Shown here piece after piece: positions 53,317-62,676 of a DNA stretch of 64,000 bases. The translations under genes were made by a program, and so were the position numbers. Source of the DNA: Paraburkholderia sabiae. GTDB taxonomy: Bacteria; Pseudomonadota; Gammaproteobacteria; Burkholderiales; Burkholderiaceae. Under the pieces are notes generated by a model, which saw nothing but the letters and a program-made list of their open reading frames with translations, made no database searches and was not told where the DNA came from. The DNA lies in assembly GCF_030412785.1 (NCBI RefSeq), contig NZ_CP125297.1, forward strand, positions 310,001 through 374,000, read 5' to 3'. Within the stretch, counting starts at the first letter, position 1; each line of letters begins with the position of its first letter.

Positions 53317-54666
53317 TTACGACCCGGCCGGCCGGTGTACCTCCGTCACTGCAGCAGGAACGGATTTCGGTGCATCTGCATCGGAAAGCTCTTCCTCGAC
53401 GTCGGACTGGTGAAAGAGCGCTTCACGCATCTTTTGCGGGTCGAACGCCTTTTCCCATTTCGCGATCACGACTGCTGCTACTGCGTTGCCGATAATGGAT
53501 GTGACGGATCTGGCCTCCCCCATAAAGCGATCGATCCCGACGAGAAGTGCGATCGCGCTCAGGGGAAGAACGTGAACGGCAGAAAGCGTCGCGGCCAGTG
53601 CTACAAAGCCACCGCCTGGCACGCCGCTCATACCTTTCGAGGTGACAAGGCCCATCGCAAGGATTACGAGTTCCTGACCCAGCGTCAGATGCGTGTTGGT
53701 TGCCTGCGCGATGAAGACCACGGCCATCGTCAGGTAGATGCAGACGCCGTCGAGGTTGAACGCATAACCCGTTGGAACGACCAGACCGACAACGGATTTC
53801 TCACACCCCATGCGCTCGAGCTTCTCGAGCAGGCGGGGCAGGGCCGGCTCTGCACTCGATGTACCCAGAGTGATCAGGATTTCTGTCTTGAGGTAAGCGA
53901 TAAATCGGAAAATATTGATACCGCACAGCTTCAGAACACCGCCGAGAACCACGAGCACGAACACGATGCAGGTGACGTAAAACGCCATCATCAACTGGCC
54001 GAGGGCAAGCAGGCTGGTCAGGCCATACTTGCCGACTGTGAAGGCGATGGCACCGAACGCACCGATGGGCGCGAATTTCATTACGAAGGTGACAACGCCA
54101 AACATCGTGTGCAGAAATTCATCGACGATTTTCACCAGCGTCGCTGACCGCTCACCTGCATGCGCGAGCGCCAGTCCAAACAGCACGGCGATGAAGACCA
54201 CGGGAAGGATGTCGCCGTGAACGAATGCGCCGACGAAGCTCTCGGGGATGATATGCATGAAGAAGTCCTTGATGGACTGCTCCTGTGCAACTTTCGCGTA
54301 GCCCGCTACCGAGGACAGATTCAGCGTCTTCGGATCGACGTTCATCCCGCCACCGGGATTCATCACGTGTCCGACTATCAGGCCGATAGCGAGCGCCCCC
54401 GTCGTGACAACCTCGAAATAGATAAGCGCCTTCAGGCCGACACGTCCGACAGCCTTGATATCGCCCATCTTCGCTATGCCTGTAACGACAGTCGCGAACA
54501 CGATTGGCGCGACAAGCATCTTGACGAGCTTGATGAATGCATCGCCCAGCACTTTCATGTCCGTGCCAAGCGCCGGCTCGATTGCACCGAATGCGACGCC
54601 TAACGCCACGCCGATCAGAACCTGCACGTAAAGTGGCTTGACTACCTTGCCGATAGAAAATTGCAC
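53317..54666 (-). CDS. dctA: C4-dicarboxylate:cation symporter DctA
   Basis: 449 residues. Typical DAACS transporter: VQVLIGVALGVAFGAIEP in helix 1, the substrate loops TLGTSSAEPALPRLLEKL and PTGYAFNLDGVCIYLTMA, and GVPGGGFVALAATL in HP2. Imports succinate, fumarate, malate and often orotate with protons or sodium. The gene lies 82 bp downstream of the racemase-like gene in the same direction and is probably transcribed from its promoter. No DctB/DctD two-component genes are adjacent. Confidence 0.95.
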   Translation of the reverse strand: MQFSIGKVVKPLYVQVLIGVALGVAFGAIEPALGTDMKVLGDAFIKLVKMLVAPIVFATVVTGIAKMGDIKAVGRVGLKALIYFEVVTTGALAIGLIVGHVMNPGGGMNVDPKTLNLSSVAGYAKVAQEQSIKDFFMHIIPESFVGAFVHGDILPVVFIAVLFGLALAHAGERSATLVKIVDEFLHTMFGVVTFVMKFAPIGAFGAIAFTVGKYGLTSLLALGQLMMAFYVTCIVFVLVVLGGVLKLCGINIFRFIAYLKTEILITLGTSSAEPALPRLLEKLERMGCEKSVVGLVVPTGYAFNLDGVCIYLTMAVVFIAQATNTHLTLGQELVILAMGLVTSKGMSGVPGGGFVALAATLSAVHVLPLSAIALLVGIDRFMGEARSVTSIIGNAVAAVVIAKWEKAFDPQKMREALFHQSDVEEELSDADAPKSVPAAVTEVHRPAGS

Positions 54667-54748
54667 GAGTGTCTCCTGATGCTACAGGCGGGCCGCCTGC
54701 GAGGGGGCGCGGATCTTTGCCTGCGCCCACGTATCGTTTGTCTGATTT

Positions 54749-55411
54749 TCAGCGGTTCAGTAACGCCTTGAGTTTCCTGACCGCGCTGTCGGGCGTAGTC
54801 AGCGTCGGCCGACCGGAAGCCGCCTGCGCGGACGCTAGCGCACTCGTCATCGAAAACTGCGCGAAGCAGATGACATCGCTGTCTGCGGCGCGCGCGCACA
54901 CGTCGGCGATCAGGCTGTCGTGCGTCTTGACATCTCCGGCCTGCAGGGCAGGCCAGGCGCCCTCTACAAAATGAGAGGCAATCTGAAGATCGGGGTACTT
55001 GCCTGCGGCGGCTTCAGCAAATTCCTGGGCAATGGGTGCAAGCGCTGGCTGGAACGTCGCGATCAGCGCGATCCTCCGACCGAGGGCCAGCGCCTCCTCA
55101 ATCATTGCCTCGTTCGGCTTGAGCACGGGTTGTCCAATCCCTGCACGGGCTGCCTCGATAGCCGGACCGAACGCGGAGCAGGTAAACAGGACGCCATTGG
55201 CGCCAGCTCCGAGCGCATACTGGACGAGAGACGTAAAGCGGGGCGTCATCGCGCGAATGTCCCCACGGGCGCGCTGCAGATCCGCGGTAAGCGAGTCTTC
55301 CAGAAGGTTGTAGGTCGTGACTTCCGGCCACAACCGCGTGAAGCTTTCAGTGATCGGTGAGATCGACAGCGGCGTTGCATGAATCAGTTGGATGCGTGGT
55401 GTGCCGTTCAT
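54749..55411 (-). CDS. Asp/Glu racemase superfamily protein lacking the second catalytic cysteine
   Basis: 220 residues. The first active-site Cys is present (Cys78 in LFTCSAFGP), but the region of the second (ACT in racemases) reads ICFAQFSMT, with Gln at the Cys place and Cys186 three positions earlier. One-cysteine members of this superfamily include decarboxylases and isomerases rather than two-base racemases. Transcribed with dctA, so a dicarboxylate such as a malonate or malate derivative is plausible. The operator at 55431-55454 is just upstream of the start. Confidence 0.8.
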   Translation of the reverse strand: MNGTPRIQLIHATPLSISPITESFTRLWPEVTTYNLLEDSLTADLQRARGDIRAMTPRFTSLVQYALGAGANGVLFTCSAFGPAIEAARAGIGQPVLKPNEAMIEEALALGRRIALIATFQPALAPIAQEFAEAAAGKYPDLQIASHFVEGAWPALQAGDVKTHDSLIADVCARAADSDVICFAQFSMTSALASAQAASGRPTLTTPDSAVRKLKALLNR

Positions 55412-55429
55412 GTTAGTCGAGGAATGAAA

Positions 55430-55455
55430 TTGTATTTGCTCGCAATATAGTACAT
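55430..55455. promoter_or_regulatory. TGTA-N16-TACA operator, site 2
   Basis: ATTGTAT (from 55429) and GTACATT (to 55456) with 16 bp between TGTA and TACA. It lies 20-43 bp before the racemase/dctA operon and about 150 bp before the GntR gene at 55605, so it could serve both, including autoregulation. Confidence 0.6.
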
Positions 55456-55604
55456 TGTCTAATGCGGCGATGCTCGGGAAGACCCGAACCTTTCAAGTCA
55501 GGCCGATTTGGGGCTAGTCATGTGTCGCAGACGTGAGTGAAATGTGTTCTCTTTCGCGGGGCAACAATTTGTGGTATCAACGCCTAATCCACCAGATATT
55601 CACC

Positions 55605-56546
55605 ATGAAAACTGAGACAAATGGCGCGCTGGCCGATCAGGTAGCAGCGAAAATCATTGATATCGCCCGGACCCGCTCGCTACCCGCTGGAGAGCACCTG
55701 CGGGAGGAGGCGCTTGCCTCGGAGCTTGGGCTTTCCCGGTCTCCTGTCCGGCGAGGACTAGCCTTGCTTGCCCAGCATGGGATCGTCGTGAAGGAGCCGA
55801 ACAGGGGGATCTTCCTTGCTGTCGACGCTCATGGAATTGACATCGCAAAGCTGCCGTTCGGCGCCGATCCGCAGGAGGATCTGTATCTGCGTGTTGCAGA
55901 TGACTGCCTGAGCGGGGAGATCCCTGAAGAGTTCTATGAGGCGGAGCTCCTGCGGCGTTTCGACGTCCCGCGCGGGCAACTGCTCAAGGTGCTTTCACGG
56001 CTTGCTAACGAGGGGATGATTTCGCGCAAGCCTGGTCAGGGCTGGCGGATCAATCCGTTCCTCCATGACCGCGAGGCGCACGTTCAGAGCTACCGCTTCC
56101 GGATGGCTATAGAGCCGGCTGCACTGCTCGAACCCAATTTCCGCATCGATAAGGCCGGGTTTGCGAAGGCGAGGAAGATACAGACGGAGATGCTCGAAGG
56201 CGACATCTTCAAGCTGCCTCGTTCCATGCTCTTTAAAAACGGTTCGGAATTCCATGAGATGCTGGTGCGGTGTTCGGGCAACCGCTTTTTCATTGAGGCG
56301 CTGGAGCGCCAGAACCAGCTTCGCCGGTTCATGGAGTACAAGGCGGCAACGGACCGCCCCCGTCTGATTCGGCAATGTCAGGAACACCTTGAGATGCTCG
56401 ATCTGATCGAGAGCGGCAGCCGTGATCATGCCGCCGCGTTTATGCGCAAGCACCTGGACGTGGTCAGCAAGATCAAGGCGCAAGCCGAAGAAAAAGAAGA
56501 GCAGGAAGCTGCTGCCCGTCAAGTCCTTCCCGAAGCACATTTCTGA
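55605..56546 (+). CDS. GntR-family regulator with FCD domain (second paralogue)
   Basis: 313 residues from ATG 55605; upstream in-frame codons lack family likeness. Winged helix (residues 20-65, LASELGLSRSPVRRGLALLAQHG), second HTH-like block (LLKVLSRLANEGMISRKPGQGW) and FCD domain with FHEMLVRCSGN and RQCQEHLEML. Related by eye to the regulator at 43690. Flanked by two TGTA-N16-TACA sites, making it the prime candidate for that operator. Ends at a clear hairpin. Effector probably an organic acid. Confidence 0.93.
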   Translation: MKTETNGALADQVAAKIIDIARTRSLPAGEHLREEALASELGLSRSPVRRGLALLAQHGIVVKEPNRGIFLAVDAHGIDIAKLPFGADPQEDLYLRVADDCLSGEIPEEFYEAELLRRFDVPRGQLLKVLSRLANEGMISRKPGQGWRINPFLHDREAHVQSYRFRMAIEPAALLEPNFRIDKAGFAKARKIQTEMLEGDIFKLPRSMLFKNGSEFHEMLVRCSGNRFFIEALERQNQLRRFMEYKAATDRPRLIRQCQEHLEMLDLIESGSRDHAAAFMRKHLDVVSKIKAQAEEKEEQEAAARQVLPEAHF

Positions 56547-56552
56547 AGGTCC

Positions 56553-56578
56553 GCCCGGTGGGCCTGAGTCCACCGGGC
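56553..56578 (+). terminator. Hairpin after the second GntR gene
   Basis: GCCCGGTGG and CCACCGGGC form a perfect 9-bp stem with an 8-nt loop, starting 6 bp after the stop, followed by a short pyrimidine run (TTCCTC). Probable terminator. Confidence 0.65.
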
Positions 56579-56696
56579 TTCCTCGCCTCATCCGTGCGCG
56601 AAACTGTGGCGCAGGAAATCTCCCATATCCGTGTCTGACGCATCCCTATAAGTGGGGGTTTACGTGGGTGCAAGTCGCATCAGCATTTGCTTTATA

Positions 56697-56722
56697 TTGT
56701 ACGTTGTTGCGATATAGTACAT
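56697..56722. promoter_or_regulatory. TGTA-N16-TACA operator, site 3
   Basis: ATTGTAC and GTACATA with 16 bp between TGTA (56698-56701) and TACA (56718-56721), 140 bp before the porin start that opens the pyruvate kinase operon. Sequence TATAGTACAT is shared with site 2. Confidence 0.6.
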
Positions 56723-56861
56723 ACCTATCCGATTAATGGGCAACGCATCGCATCCGTGAGTCAGACGGGAGGCGAAGCCCATGTTCGCGGCATCGGTGCG
56801 TCCAACATTGTATTAAGTGGTCATATAGAACAACCTAACAATCACGACAGGAGGATTGGAG

Positions 56862-57962
56862 ATGCGGAAGTTACTGATTGGTTTGGGTGCGACGGCGGGG
56901 TGCCTGATAGTGCCGGGCGCATACGCTGCGAGCAGCGTGACGCTGTACGGGATCATCGATATCGGCGTTCAGTACGCGAGCAATGTCGGAGGGCACGCGC
57001 AAACGCAGGAAGCCAGCGGGATGTTCAATGGCAACCGCTTCGGATTCAAGGGCAACGAGGATCTGGGCGGCGGCTGGCAAGCTGTGTTTCAACTTGAGAA
57101 CGGCTTCAACGGCAACAACGGCACGTTCGGTCAAGGCACAAGCGCATCCGGCTCGACCGCAGCGGTTACCCGACTTTTCGGGCGTATGGCATGGGTTGGC
57201 CTGAAATCGCCTTGGGCAACGTTGAGCCTTGGCCGTCAATACGACTTCATGTACGACTTCGCACCGATCGCGGTGTCGAACTACGTGGGCTCGTTCATGC
57301 ACCGGCCCGGAACCGCGAACGCGCTCCTGGGCAACAACGGCAGCACTACCGACTTCGACCGCATCGGCGGTGCCCGCGTCGACAATTCGGCCAAGCTCAC
57401 CAGCGCGCCTCTCGCCGGGTTCACCCTTGGCGCACTCTATGGTTTCGGAGGCCAGGCGGGCGCTTTCTCCAACGGAAGCACGGAGAGCTTTGGGCTGAAG
57501 TACGAAAACGGCGGCCTGCTCGCGAATGCCGTCTGGACGAACCTGAAGGAAGCCAATTCCCTGAGCAGCTACCGGACGTATGGCGCGGGCGCGCGATACC
57601 AGTTCGGCCCGGTGCGGGTCTCGGGCATGTACACGAATGCGCGCTGGACGGCGACGGGCGACCATGTGGATACGCTGGAATTCGGCGCCCAATACCTGAT
57701 CACCCCCGCTTTCTCCGTCGCTGCCGGCTACTTCTACTCGAAGCCGAATAACGAAAAGAAGAACGTGATCATGCAGGGCACCCGGAATCAGGTCGGCTTC
57801 ACCACGGCCTATCTGTTCTCGAAGGCGACGAGCGTCTACGCAACTGTCGACTACCAGCGTGCGAAGCATGGCTATGCCGCACAGATCTACAACCTCTCTC
57901 CCACCGATGCCAAGACCAATCACCAGACGATGGTCGGCGTCGGATTGCAGCACTTCTTCTAA
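56862..57962 (+). CDS. Gram-negative porin (OmpC-like)
   Basis: 366 residues from ATG 56862 seven bases after AGGAGG; the TTG two codons earlier is rejected. Signal peptide ends GAYA before ASSVTLYG, and the C-terminus is GVGLQHFF, ending in Phe as needed for outer-membrane assembly. NRFGFKGNEDLGGGWQA and LSLGRQYDF are typical. It is the first gene of a unit with pyruvate kinase (30 bp later), the GapN-like gene and an MFS carrier, so it probably admits their common substrate. Confidence 0.94.
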   Translation: MRKLLIGLGATAGCLIVPGAYAASSVTLYGIIDIGVQYASNVGGHAQTQEASGMFNGNRFGFKGNEDLGGGWQAVFQLENGFNGNNGTFGQGTSASGSTAAVTRLFGRMAWVGLKSPWATLSLGRQYDFMYDFAPIAVSNYVGSFMHRPGTANALLGNNGSTTDFDRIGGARVDNSAKLTSAPLAGFTLGALYGFGGQAGAFSNGSTESFGLKYENGGLLANAVWTNLKEANSLSSYRTYGAGARYQFGPVRVSGMYTNARWTATGDHVDTLEFGAQYLITPAFSVAAGYFYSKPNNEKKNVIMQGTRNQVGFTTAYLFSKATSVYATVDYQRAKHGYAAQIYNLSPTDAKTNHQTMVGVGLQHFF

Positions 57963-57992
57963 TCCCGCAGTCAGGGGCGACAGGACATCCAG

Positions 57993-59468
57993 ATGCAAAG
58001 AAGCAGGGCAACGAAAATATTGGCCACGCTCGGACCGGCCAGTTCCACAGAAGCCGCGATCGAGGCGCTTGCGCGCGCAGGCGCCGACGTGTTTCGCCTC
58101 AATTTCAGCCACGGATCGCACGCCGACCATGCAGCCAGGCATGCGGCAGTTCGTGCTGTTGAGGCGAAGCTTGGGCGGCCTGTTGGAATCCTTATTGACC
58201 TGCAGGGGCCGAAGCTGCGTGTCGGCACCTTTACCAACGGCCGCGAAGAGATCGGGCAGGGCCAGCAGTTCTGCTTCGATCGCGATTGCGCAGCGGGTGA
58301 TCGCAACCGGGTTTTCCTGCCGCACCCTGAGATTTTTGCTGCTCTGCAGCCGGGCCACCATTTGCTGATTGACGACGGCAAACTGCGCTTCAAGGTTCTT
58401 ACGGTTTCAGACCAGTGCATCGCTACAGAGGCGCTGGTCACTGGAGTTATCTCTGATCGCAAGGGTGTGAGCGTCCCTGAGGCAAGCCTGTCGATCGCCG
58501 CGCTTTCACCAAAGGACCGTGACGATCTGGAATTCGGACTCTCCCTTGGCATCGACTGGGTGGCACTGTCCTTCGTTCAGCGCGCTCAGGATGTCCTCGA
58601 AGCAAAATCGCTTATTCGCGGCCGCGCTGCCGTGATGGCCAAGATCGAAAAGCCACAGGCCGTCGACAACATCGCGAGCATCATCGAAGTCGTCGACGCG
58701 ATCATGGTTGCAAGAGGTGATCTCGGTGTCGAAATGCCGCCCGAAGATGTGCCGCTGGTGCAGAAGCGACTTGTCCGTCTTTCGCGCGATGCCGGCAAGC
58801 CGGTCGTGGTCGCCACGCAGATGCTCGAATCGATGATTTCGACGCCTACGCCGACCCGTGCTGAAGCATCGGACGTGGCGACGGCGGTGTACGACGGTGC
58901 CGATGCCGTGATGCTCTCCGCAGAATCGGCGTCGGGTGCATATCCGGTTGACGCTGTCGCGATGATGGCGCGGATCGTCCGACGCACGGAGGCTGATCCG
59001 CTCCAGCGCCAATTGATGAACGCGGTGGCGGCACAACATTCCGCGAATCCTACCGATGCGATTGGCGCTGCGATCAATACGGTATCCGATGTTTTGCCGC
59101 TGGGCGCTGCCGTCACGTACACATCCTCCGGTGCAACCGCGCAACGCATCTCGCGTGTGCGGCCACGCTCGCCGATTCTCAGTCTGACTCCGAACGTAGA
59201 TGTTGCCCGCAGGCTCGCGCTTGTCTGGGGTGTCAGTTCGCGCGTGAGCGCCGATGCGCAGAGCATCGAGGACATCGTCGCTATTGCATCGGATGCCGCG
59301 CAGGCGGAAGGTCTTTGTGAAAACGGGCGGCCGCTTGTTGTGGCTGCGGGCGTTCCTTTCGGGAAGCCGGGGTCGACCAATCTGATGCGCATTGTCTGGC
59401 CGTCAGAGATCGCTGCCGAATCCAGTACGAACGAATCTCAGCCATATCAAGCAGGAGCCGCATCGTGA
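57993..59468 (+). CDS. pyk: Pyruvate kinase (accessory copy)
   Basis: 491 residues. All main motifs are visible: TKILATLGPAS at the start, RLNFSHGSH, phosphoenolpyruvate/metal site MAKIEKPQAVDN and MVARGDLGVEMP, and VATQMLESMI. It makes pyruvate and ATP from phosphoenolpyruvate. Unusually it sits in a catabolic operon: porin before it, GapN-like dehydrogenase overlapping its stop (GTGA) and an organic-acid MFS carrier after. It may be an inducible isozyme for a pathway ending in glyceraldehyde 3-phosphate or phosphoenolpyruvate (inference). Confidence 0.95.
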   Translation: MQRSRATKILATLGPASSTEAAIEALARAGADVFRLNFSHGSHADHAARHAAVRAVEAKLGRPVGILIDLQGPKLRVGTFTNGREEIGQGQQFCFDRDCAAGDRNRVFLPHPEIFAALQPGHHLLIDDGKLRFKVLTVSDQCIATEALVTGVISDRKGVSVPEASLSIAALSPKDRDDLEFGLSLGIDWVALSFVQRAQDVLEAKSLIRGRAAVMAKIEKPQAVDNIASIIEVVDAIMVARGDLGVEMPPEDVPLVQKRLVRLSRDAGKPVVVATQMLESMISTPTPTRAEASDVATAVYDGADAVMLSAESASGAYPVDAVAMMARIVRRTEADPLQRQLMNAVAAQHSANPTDAIGAAINTVSDVLPLGAAVTYTSSGATAQRISRVRPRSPILSLTPNVDVARRLALVWGVSSRVSADAQSIEDIVAIASDAAQAEGLCENGRPLVVAAGVPFGKPGSTNLMRIVWPSEIAAESSTNESQPYQAGAAS

Positions 59469-61090
59469 CGAAGATTTCCGAACTGGCGGCGTTGTTTCCG
59501 CTGGCAAATGACATTCCGGCGGATGCCCGCATTACTCCGCTGCATCAACGAGAGACTTTGGTTGGCGGTGAAATGCGCCGCCATGAAGGCGACACCAAGA
59601 CGGTTCTGTCTGCAGTACATCTTCGGCAGGAAGATGGCCTGCTTGTTCCTGCCGAAGTGGGAAGCTATCCGCTCGGGGGACCAAAAGAAGCGCGAGAAGC
59701 GTTGGATGCTGCGGTTTCGGCATACGACAGCGGTCGCGGCCGCTGGCCGACGATGACGGTGGCAGGGCGCATCGCCTGTGTCGAACACTTCGCTCGCCTG
59801 ATGGTTGAGCGCAGAGAGGAGGTCGTTCGTCTGATCATGTGGGAGATCGGGAAGACGCGGCAGGATGCGCAAAAGGAGTTTGACCGGACCGTCGAATACA
59901 TCTCCGCTACGGTTGAAGCATTGAAGGAGCTCGACAACGGCAACTCGCGTTTCCAGGTGGTGGACGGAACGATCGCGCAGATTCGCCGCGCACCACTTGG
60001 CGTCGTGTTGTGCATGGGACCGTTCAACTATCCGCTGAACGAAACCTTCACAACGCTGATCCCGGCGCTGATTATGGGTAATACCGTTGTGCTCAAGCCG
60101 CCGAAGTTTGGAGCACTGCTGTTTTATCCGCTGCTCTTTGCCTTCCAGAAGGCGTTCCCGGCCGGAGTCATCAACACGATATATGGCAGGGGCGAGGAGA
60201 TCGTTCCTTACCTGATGGGGAGCGGCGAGATCAACGTGCTCGCTCTGATCGGTTCCAGTCGCGTCGCGGATTCGCTCAAGAAGCAGCATCCGAAATCGAA
60301 CCGCCTGCGGGCTGTGCTCGGCCTTGACGCCAAGAATCCGGCCATCGTACTGCCGGATGCTGATCTCGACATTACTGTGCGCGAATGCGTGGCGGGATCA
60401 CTGTCCTTCAACGGGCAACGTTGTACTGCGCTGAAGGTCATCTTCGTTCATCGCTCTATCGCGGACAGTTTCGTTTCGCGATTCGCTGAGGCAGTGGGAA
60501 AACTCCGGTGCGGCATGCCCTGGGAACCTGGGGTGCAGATCACACCGTTACCTGATCAGAAGAAGCCCCGGTATCTGGCGGAGTGCGTAGCCGAAGCCGT
60601 CAAGCATGGCGCATGCGTGGTGAACGAGGGTGGGGGTGAAAGCGCCGGCACGATGTTCCGTCCTGCAGTCGTCTATCCCGTCAACGAACGTATGCGGCTC
60701 TACCACGAAGAACAGTTCGGGCCCGTGGTTCCTGTCGTACCGTTCGACGACGTTAACGAACCGCTCGACTACATCATCCGCTCGCCCTATGGGCAACAGG
60801 TCAGCCTGTTCGGTAACGATCCGCAGCAGATCGGTCTGCTGACAGATCAGCTCGTCAATCAGGTGTGCCGGGTCAATCTCAATTGCCAGTGTCAACGCGG
60901 ACCGGACGTCTTTCCGTTTGCCGGTCGCAAGGATTCGGCCGAGGGAACGTTATCGGTTGGCGATGCTCTGCGCGCGTTTTCGATCCGATCGATGGTCGCG
61001 ACCAGGCAGTCTTCATCCGACAAGGCGCTGCTCACCGCGATCGTTGACGGACGTCGTTCCAACTTCATCAGTACCGGATTTCTGCTCTGA
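59465..61090 (+). CDS. ALDH superfamily protein, non-phosphorylating glyceraldehyde-3-phosphate dehydrogenase (GapN)-like
   Basis: 541 residues from a GTG that overlaps the pyruvate kinase stop. Cofactor strand CMGPFNYPLNE, nucleophile Cys320 in NGQRCTAL and QFGPVVPVVPFD are ALDH motifs, and the overall sequence is nearest the NADP-dependent GapN group. The block holding the general-base Glu (LELGGK) reads LGLDAKNP at about residues 283-290, so the usual Glu is missing. GapN would make 3-phosphoglycerate with NADPH; with pyruvate kinase this gives lower-glycolysis capacity. Substrate and activity are uncertain. Confidence 0.85.
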   Translation: MTKISELAALFPLANDIPADARITPLHQRETLVGGEMRRHEGDTKTVLSAVHLRQEDGLLVPAEVGSYPLGGPKEAREALDAAVSAYDSGRGRWPTMTVAGRIACVEHFARLMVERREEVVRLIMWEIGKTRQDAQKEFDRTVEYISATVEALKELDNGNSRFQVVDGTIAQIRRAPLGVVLCMGPFNYPLNETFTTLIPALIMGNTVVLKPPKFGALLFYPLLFAFQKAFPAGVINTIYGRGEEIVPYLMGSGEINVLALIGSSRVADSLKKQHPKSNRLRAVLGLDAKNPAIVLPDADLDITVRECVAGSLSFNGQRCTALKVIFVHRSIADSFVSRFAEAVGKLRCGMPWEPGVQITPLPDQKKPRYLAECVAEAVKHGACVVNEGGGESAGTMFRPAVVYPVNERMRLYHEEQFGPVVPVVPFDDVNEPLDYIIRSPYGQQVSLFGNDPQQIGLLTDQLVNQVCRVNLNCQCQRGPDVFPFAGRKDSAEGTLSVGDALRAFSIRSMVATRQSSSDKALLTAIVDGRRSNFISTGFLL

Positions 61091-61151
61091 GCCGGATAGC
61101 GTAGATGGCCCCTGGAGACGGGGCCTGTAGCAATAACTGGAGGTCAAACAA

Positions 61152-62486
61152 ATGAAACCCGAAATTCACACGCGAACCATGGGGAAGGTGTCTAGACGCC
61201 TGATTCCTTTCATGATCATCATGTTTCTGATCAACTTTCTGGATCGCGTGAACATTGGATTCGCAGCACTCGAGATGAACAAGGACCTTGGCCTCTCGCC
61301 GAGTACCTACGGATTTGCAGCAGGTATCCTGTTCATCGGATACGTCGCGTTCGAAGTGCCTAGCAACATGATTCTGCAGCGTGTGGGCGCCCGGGTCTGG
61401 CTCGCACGCATCATGATCACATGGGGCATTCTGGCGACCCTGATGGCATTCGTATTCAACGAAGCATCGCTGTTCACGCTGCGCGCCCTGATTGGTGTGG
61501 CGGAAGCCGGCTTTTTCCCGGGCCTCGTCTTTTACATGATGCGCTGGTTTCCCGCCGAAGAGCGTGCAAAGGCCATCACGGTTTTCATGTTGGGCAATCC
61601 CATTTCGGTGATTATTGGTGGACCGCTGTCGACTGCAATTCTTCATTTCGCGCATCACTTCGGTGGTTTCGCGGGCTGGCAATGGCTGTTCATCATCGAG
61701 GGGATCCCGGCGATTATCATCGGCGCGGTAACCTTGGTCTGGCTGACCGAGCGGCCCGAGGATGCAAAGTGGCTGGAACCTGATGAGCGCGAATGGCTGG
61801 TCACGAAGATCAGCGAAGAGGCGCGTGCGAAGGAAAGCCGCGGTCACAGCCCCGTTCGCGTACGTGACATTTTTGTTCACGGAAAGACGCTTGCCTTTGC
61901 TTTCTCCAAGTTCTGCGTCCTGCTTGCGTTCTTCGGCATCACGCTCTGGTTGCCGCAGATCGTAAAGAGCATTGGTACCCTCAATACTTTTGAGGTCGGT
62001 GTTGCCTCTGCAATTCCCTATGTCTTTTCGGCGATCGCGAGTGTTCTCATCGGACGTCATTCGGACAAGACGGGCGAGCGCAAGTGGCATATCGCGTTGC
62101 CGGCATTCCTCGGTGCCGCTGGCTTCGTCGTGGCGAGCCTCACCGCCAATCCGTGGGGTGCGATGGCCGCACTCTGCGTGGCCGCGACGGGACTCTGGGT
62201 TTCCAACACGGTGTTCTGGACGCTGCCGTCCGCCATGCTCTCCGGAACTACAGCGGCCGCAGGCATCGCATTCATCAACGCCTTCGGTAATCTTGGCGGC
62301 TTCGTGGGTCCGTATCTGACGGGCTGGATCCGGGAGGCAACGCATTCGTATGTCTGGGCGCTCGCTATGTTGGGTGGCTTCCTGGCGTTGAGCGGCATCA
62401 TCGTGCTGATCGTTGGGCGCTCTGAAGCACCGGGCAGCGGTCGAGCCGAGCGCGTGGCGCAGCAGCCGGCGTTCAGGAAATCCTGA
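61152..62486 (+). CDS. MFS transporter, anion:cation symporter (ACS) family
   Basis: 444 residues. FLDRVNIGFAALEM in helix 1, EVPSNMILQRVGAR and GVAEAGFFPGLVFYMMRWF show the same family as the carrier at 48650. Imports tartrate, sugar acids or similar anions. GGAGG lies upstream. A 6-bp GC hairpin (61107-61125) sits between it and the GapN-like gene and may lower its expression. Last gene of the porin-pyk-gapN unit. Confidence 0.93.
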   Translation: MKPEIHTRTMGKVSRRLIPFMIIMFLINFLDRVNIGFAALEMNKDLGLSPSTYGFAAGILFIGYVAFEVPSNMILQRVGARVWLARIMITWGILATLMAFVFNEASLFTLRALIGVAEAGFFPGLVFYMMRWFPAEERAKAITVFMLGNPISVIIGGPLSTAILHFAHHFGGFAGWQWLFIIEGIPAIIIGAVTLVWLTERPEDAKWLEPDEREWLVTKISEEARAKESRGHSPVRVRDIFVHGKTLAFAFSKFCVLLAFFGITLWLPQIVKSIGTLNTFEVGVASAIPYVFSAIASVLIGRHSDKTGERKWHIALPAFLGAAGFVVASLTANPWGAMAALCVAATGLWVSNTVFWTLPSAMLSGTTAAAGIAFINAFGNLGGFVGPYLTGWIREATHSYVWALAMLGGFLALSGIIVLIVGRSEAPGSGRAERVAQQPAFRKS

Positions 62487-62676
62487 GCGACTTCGCTTGG
62501 CTAGGCCATGGCGGCGGGTCCTTGCATGACGTTAGATGTGGTCCGTAGCCAGCCATGGACAAGACGAGGCGGGAGCGCTAGTGCCGACTCGTCTGTTCTT
62601 CTATCGCCTCCAAGCCAATATGTGATGGCAGGCATATGGACGCTAAAGGCTGATTTTGGCCCTAGAACAAACCCTT

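Noticed and set aside
56871..58361. 496-codon minus-strand frame across the porin and pyruvate kinase genes
   Set aside because: Antisense to two well-supported genes with full motifs; the translated sequence has no family features.
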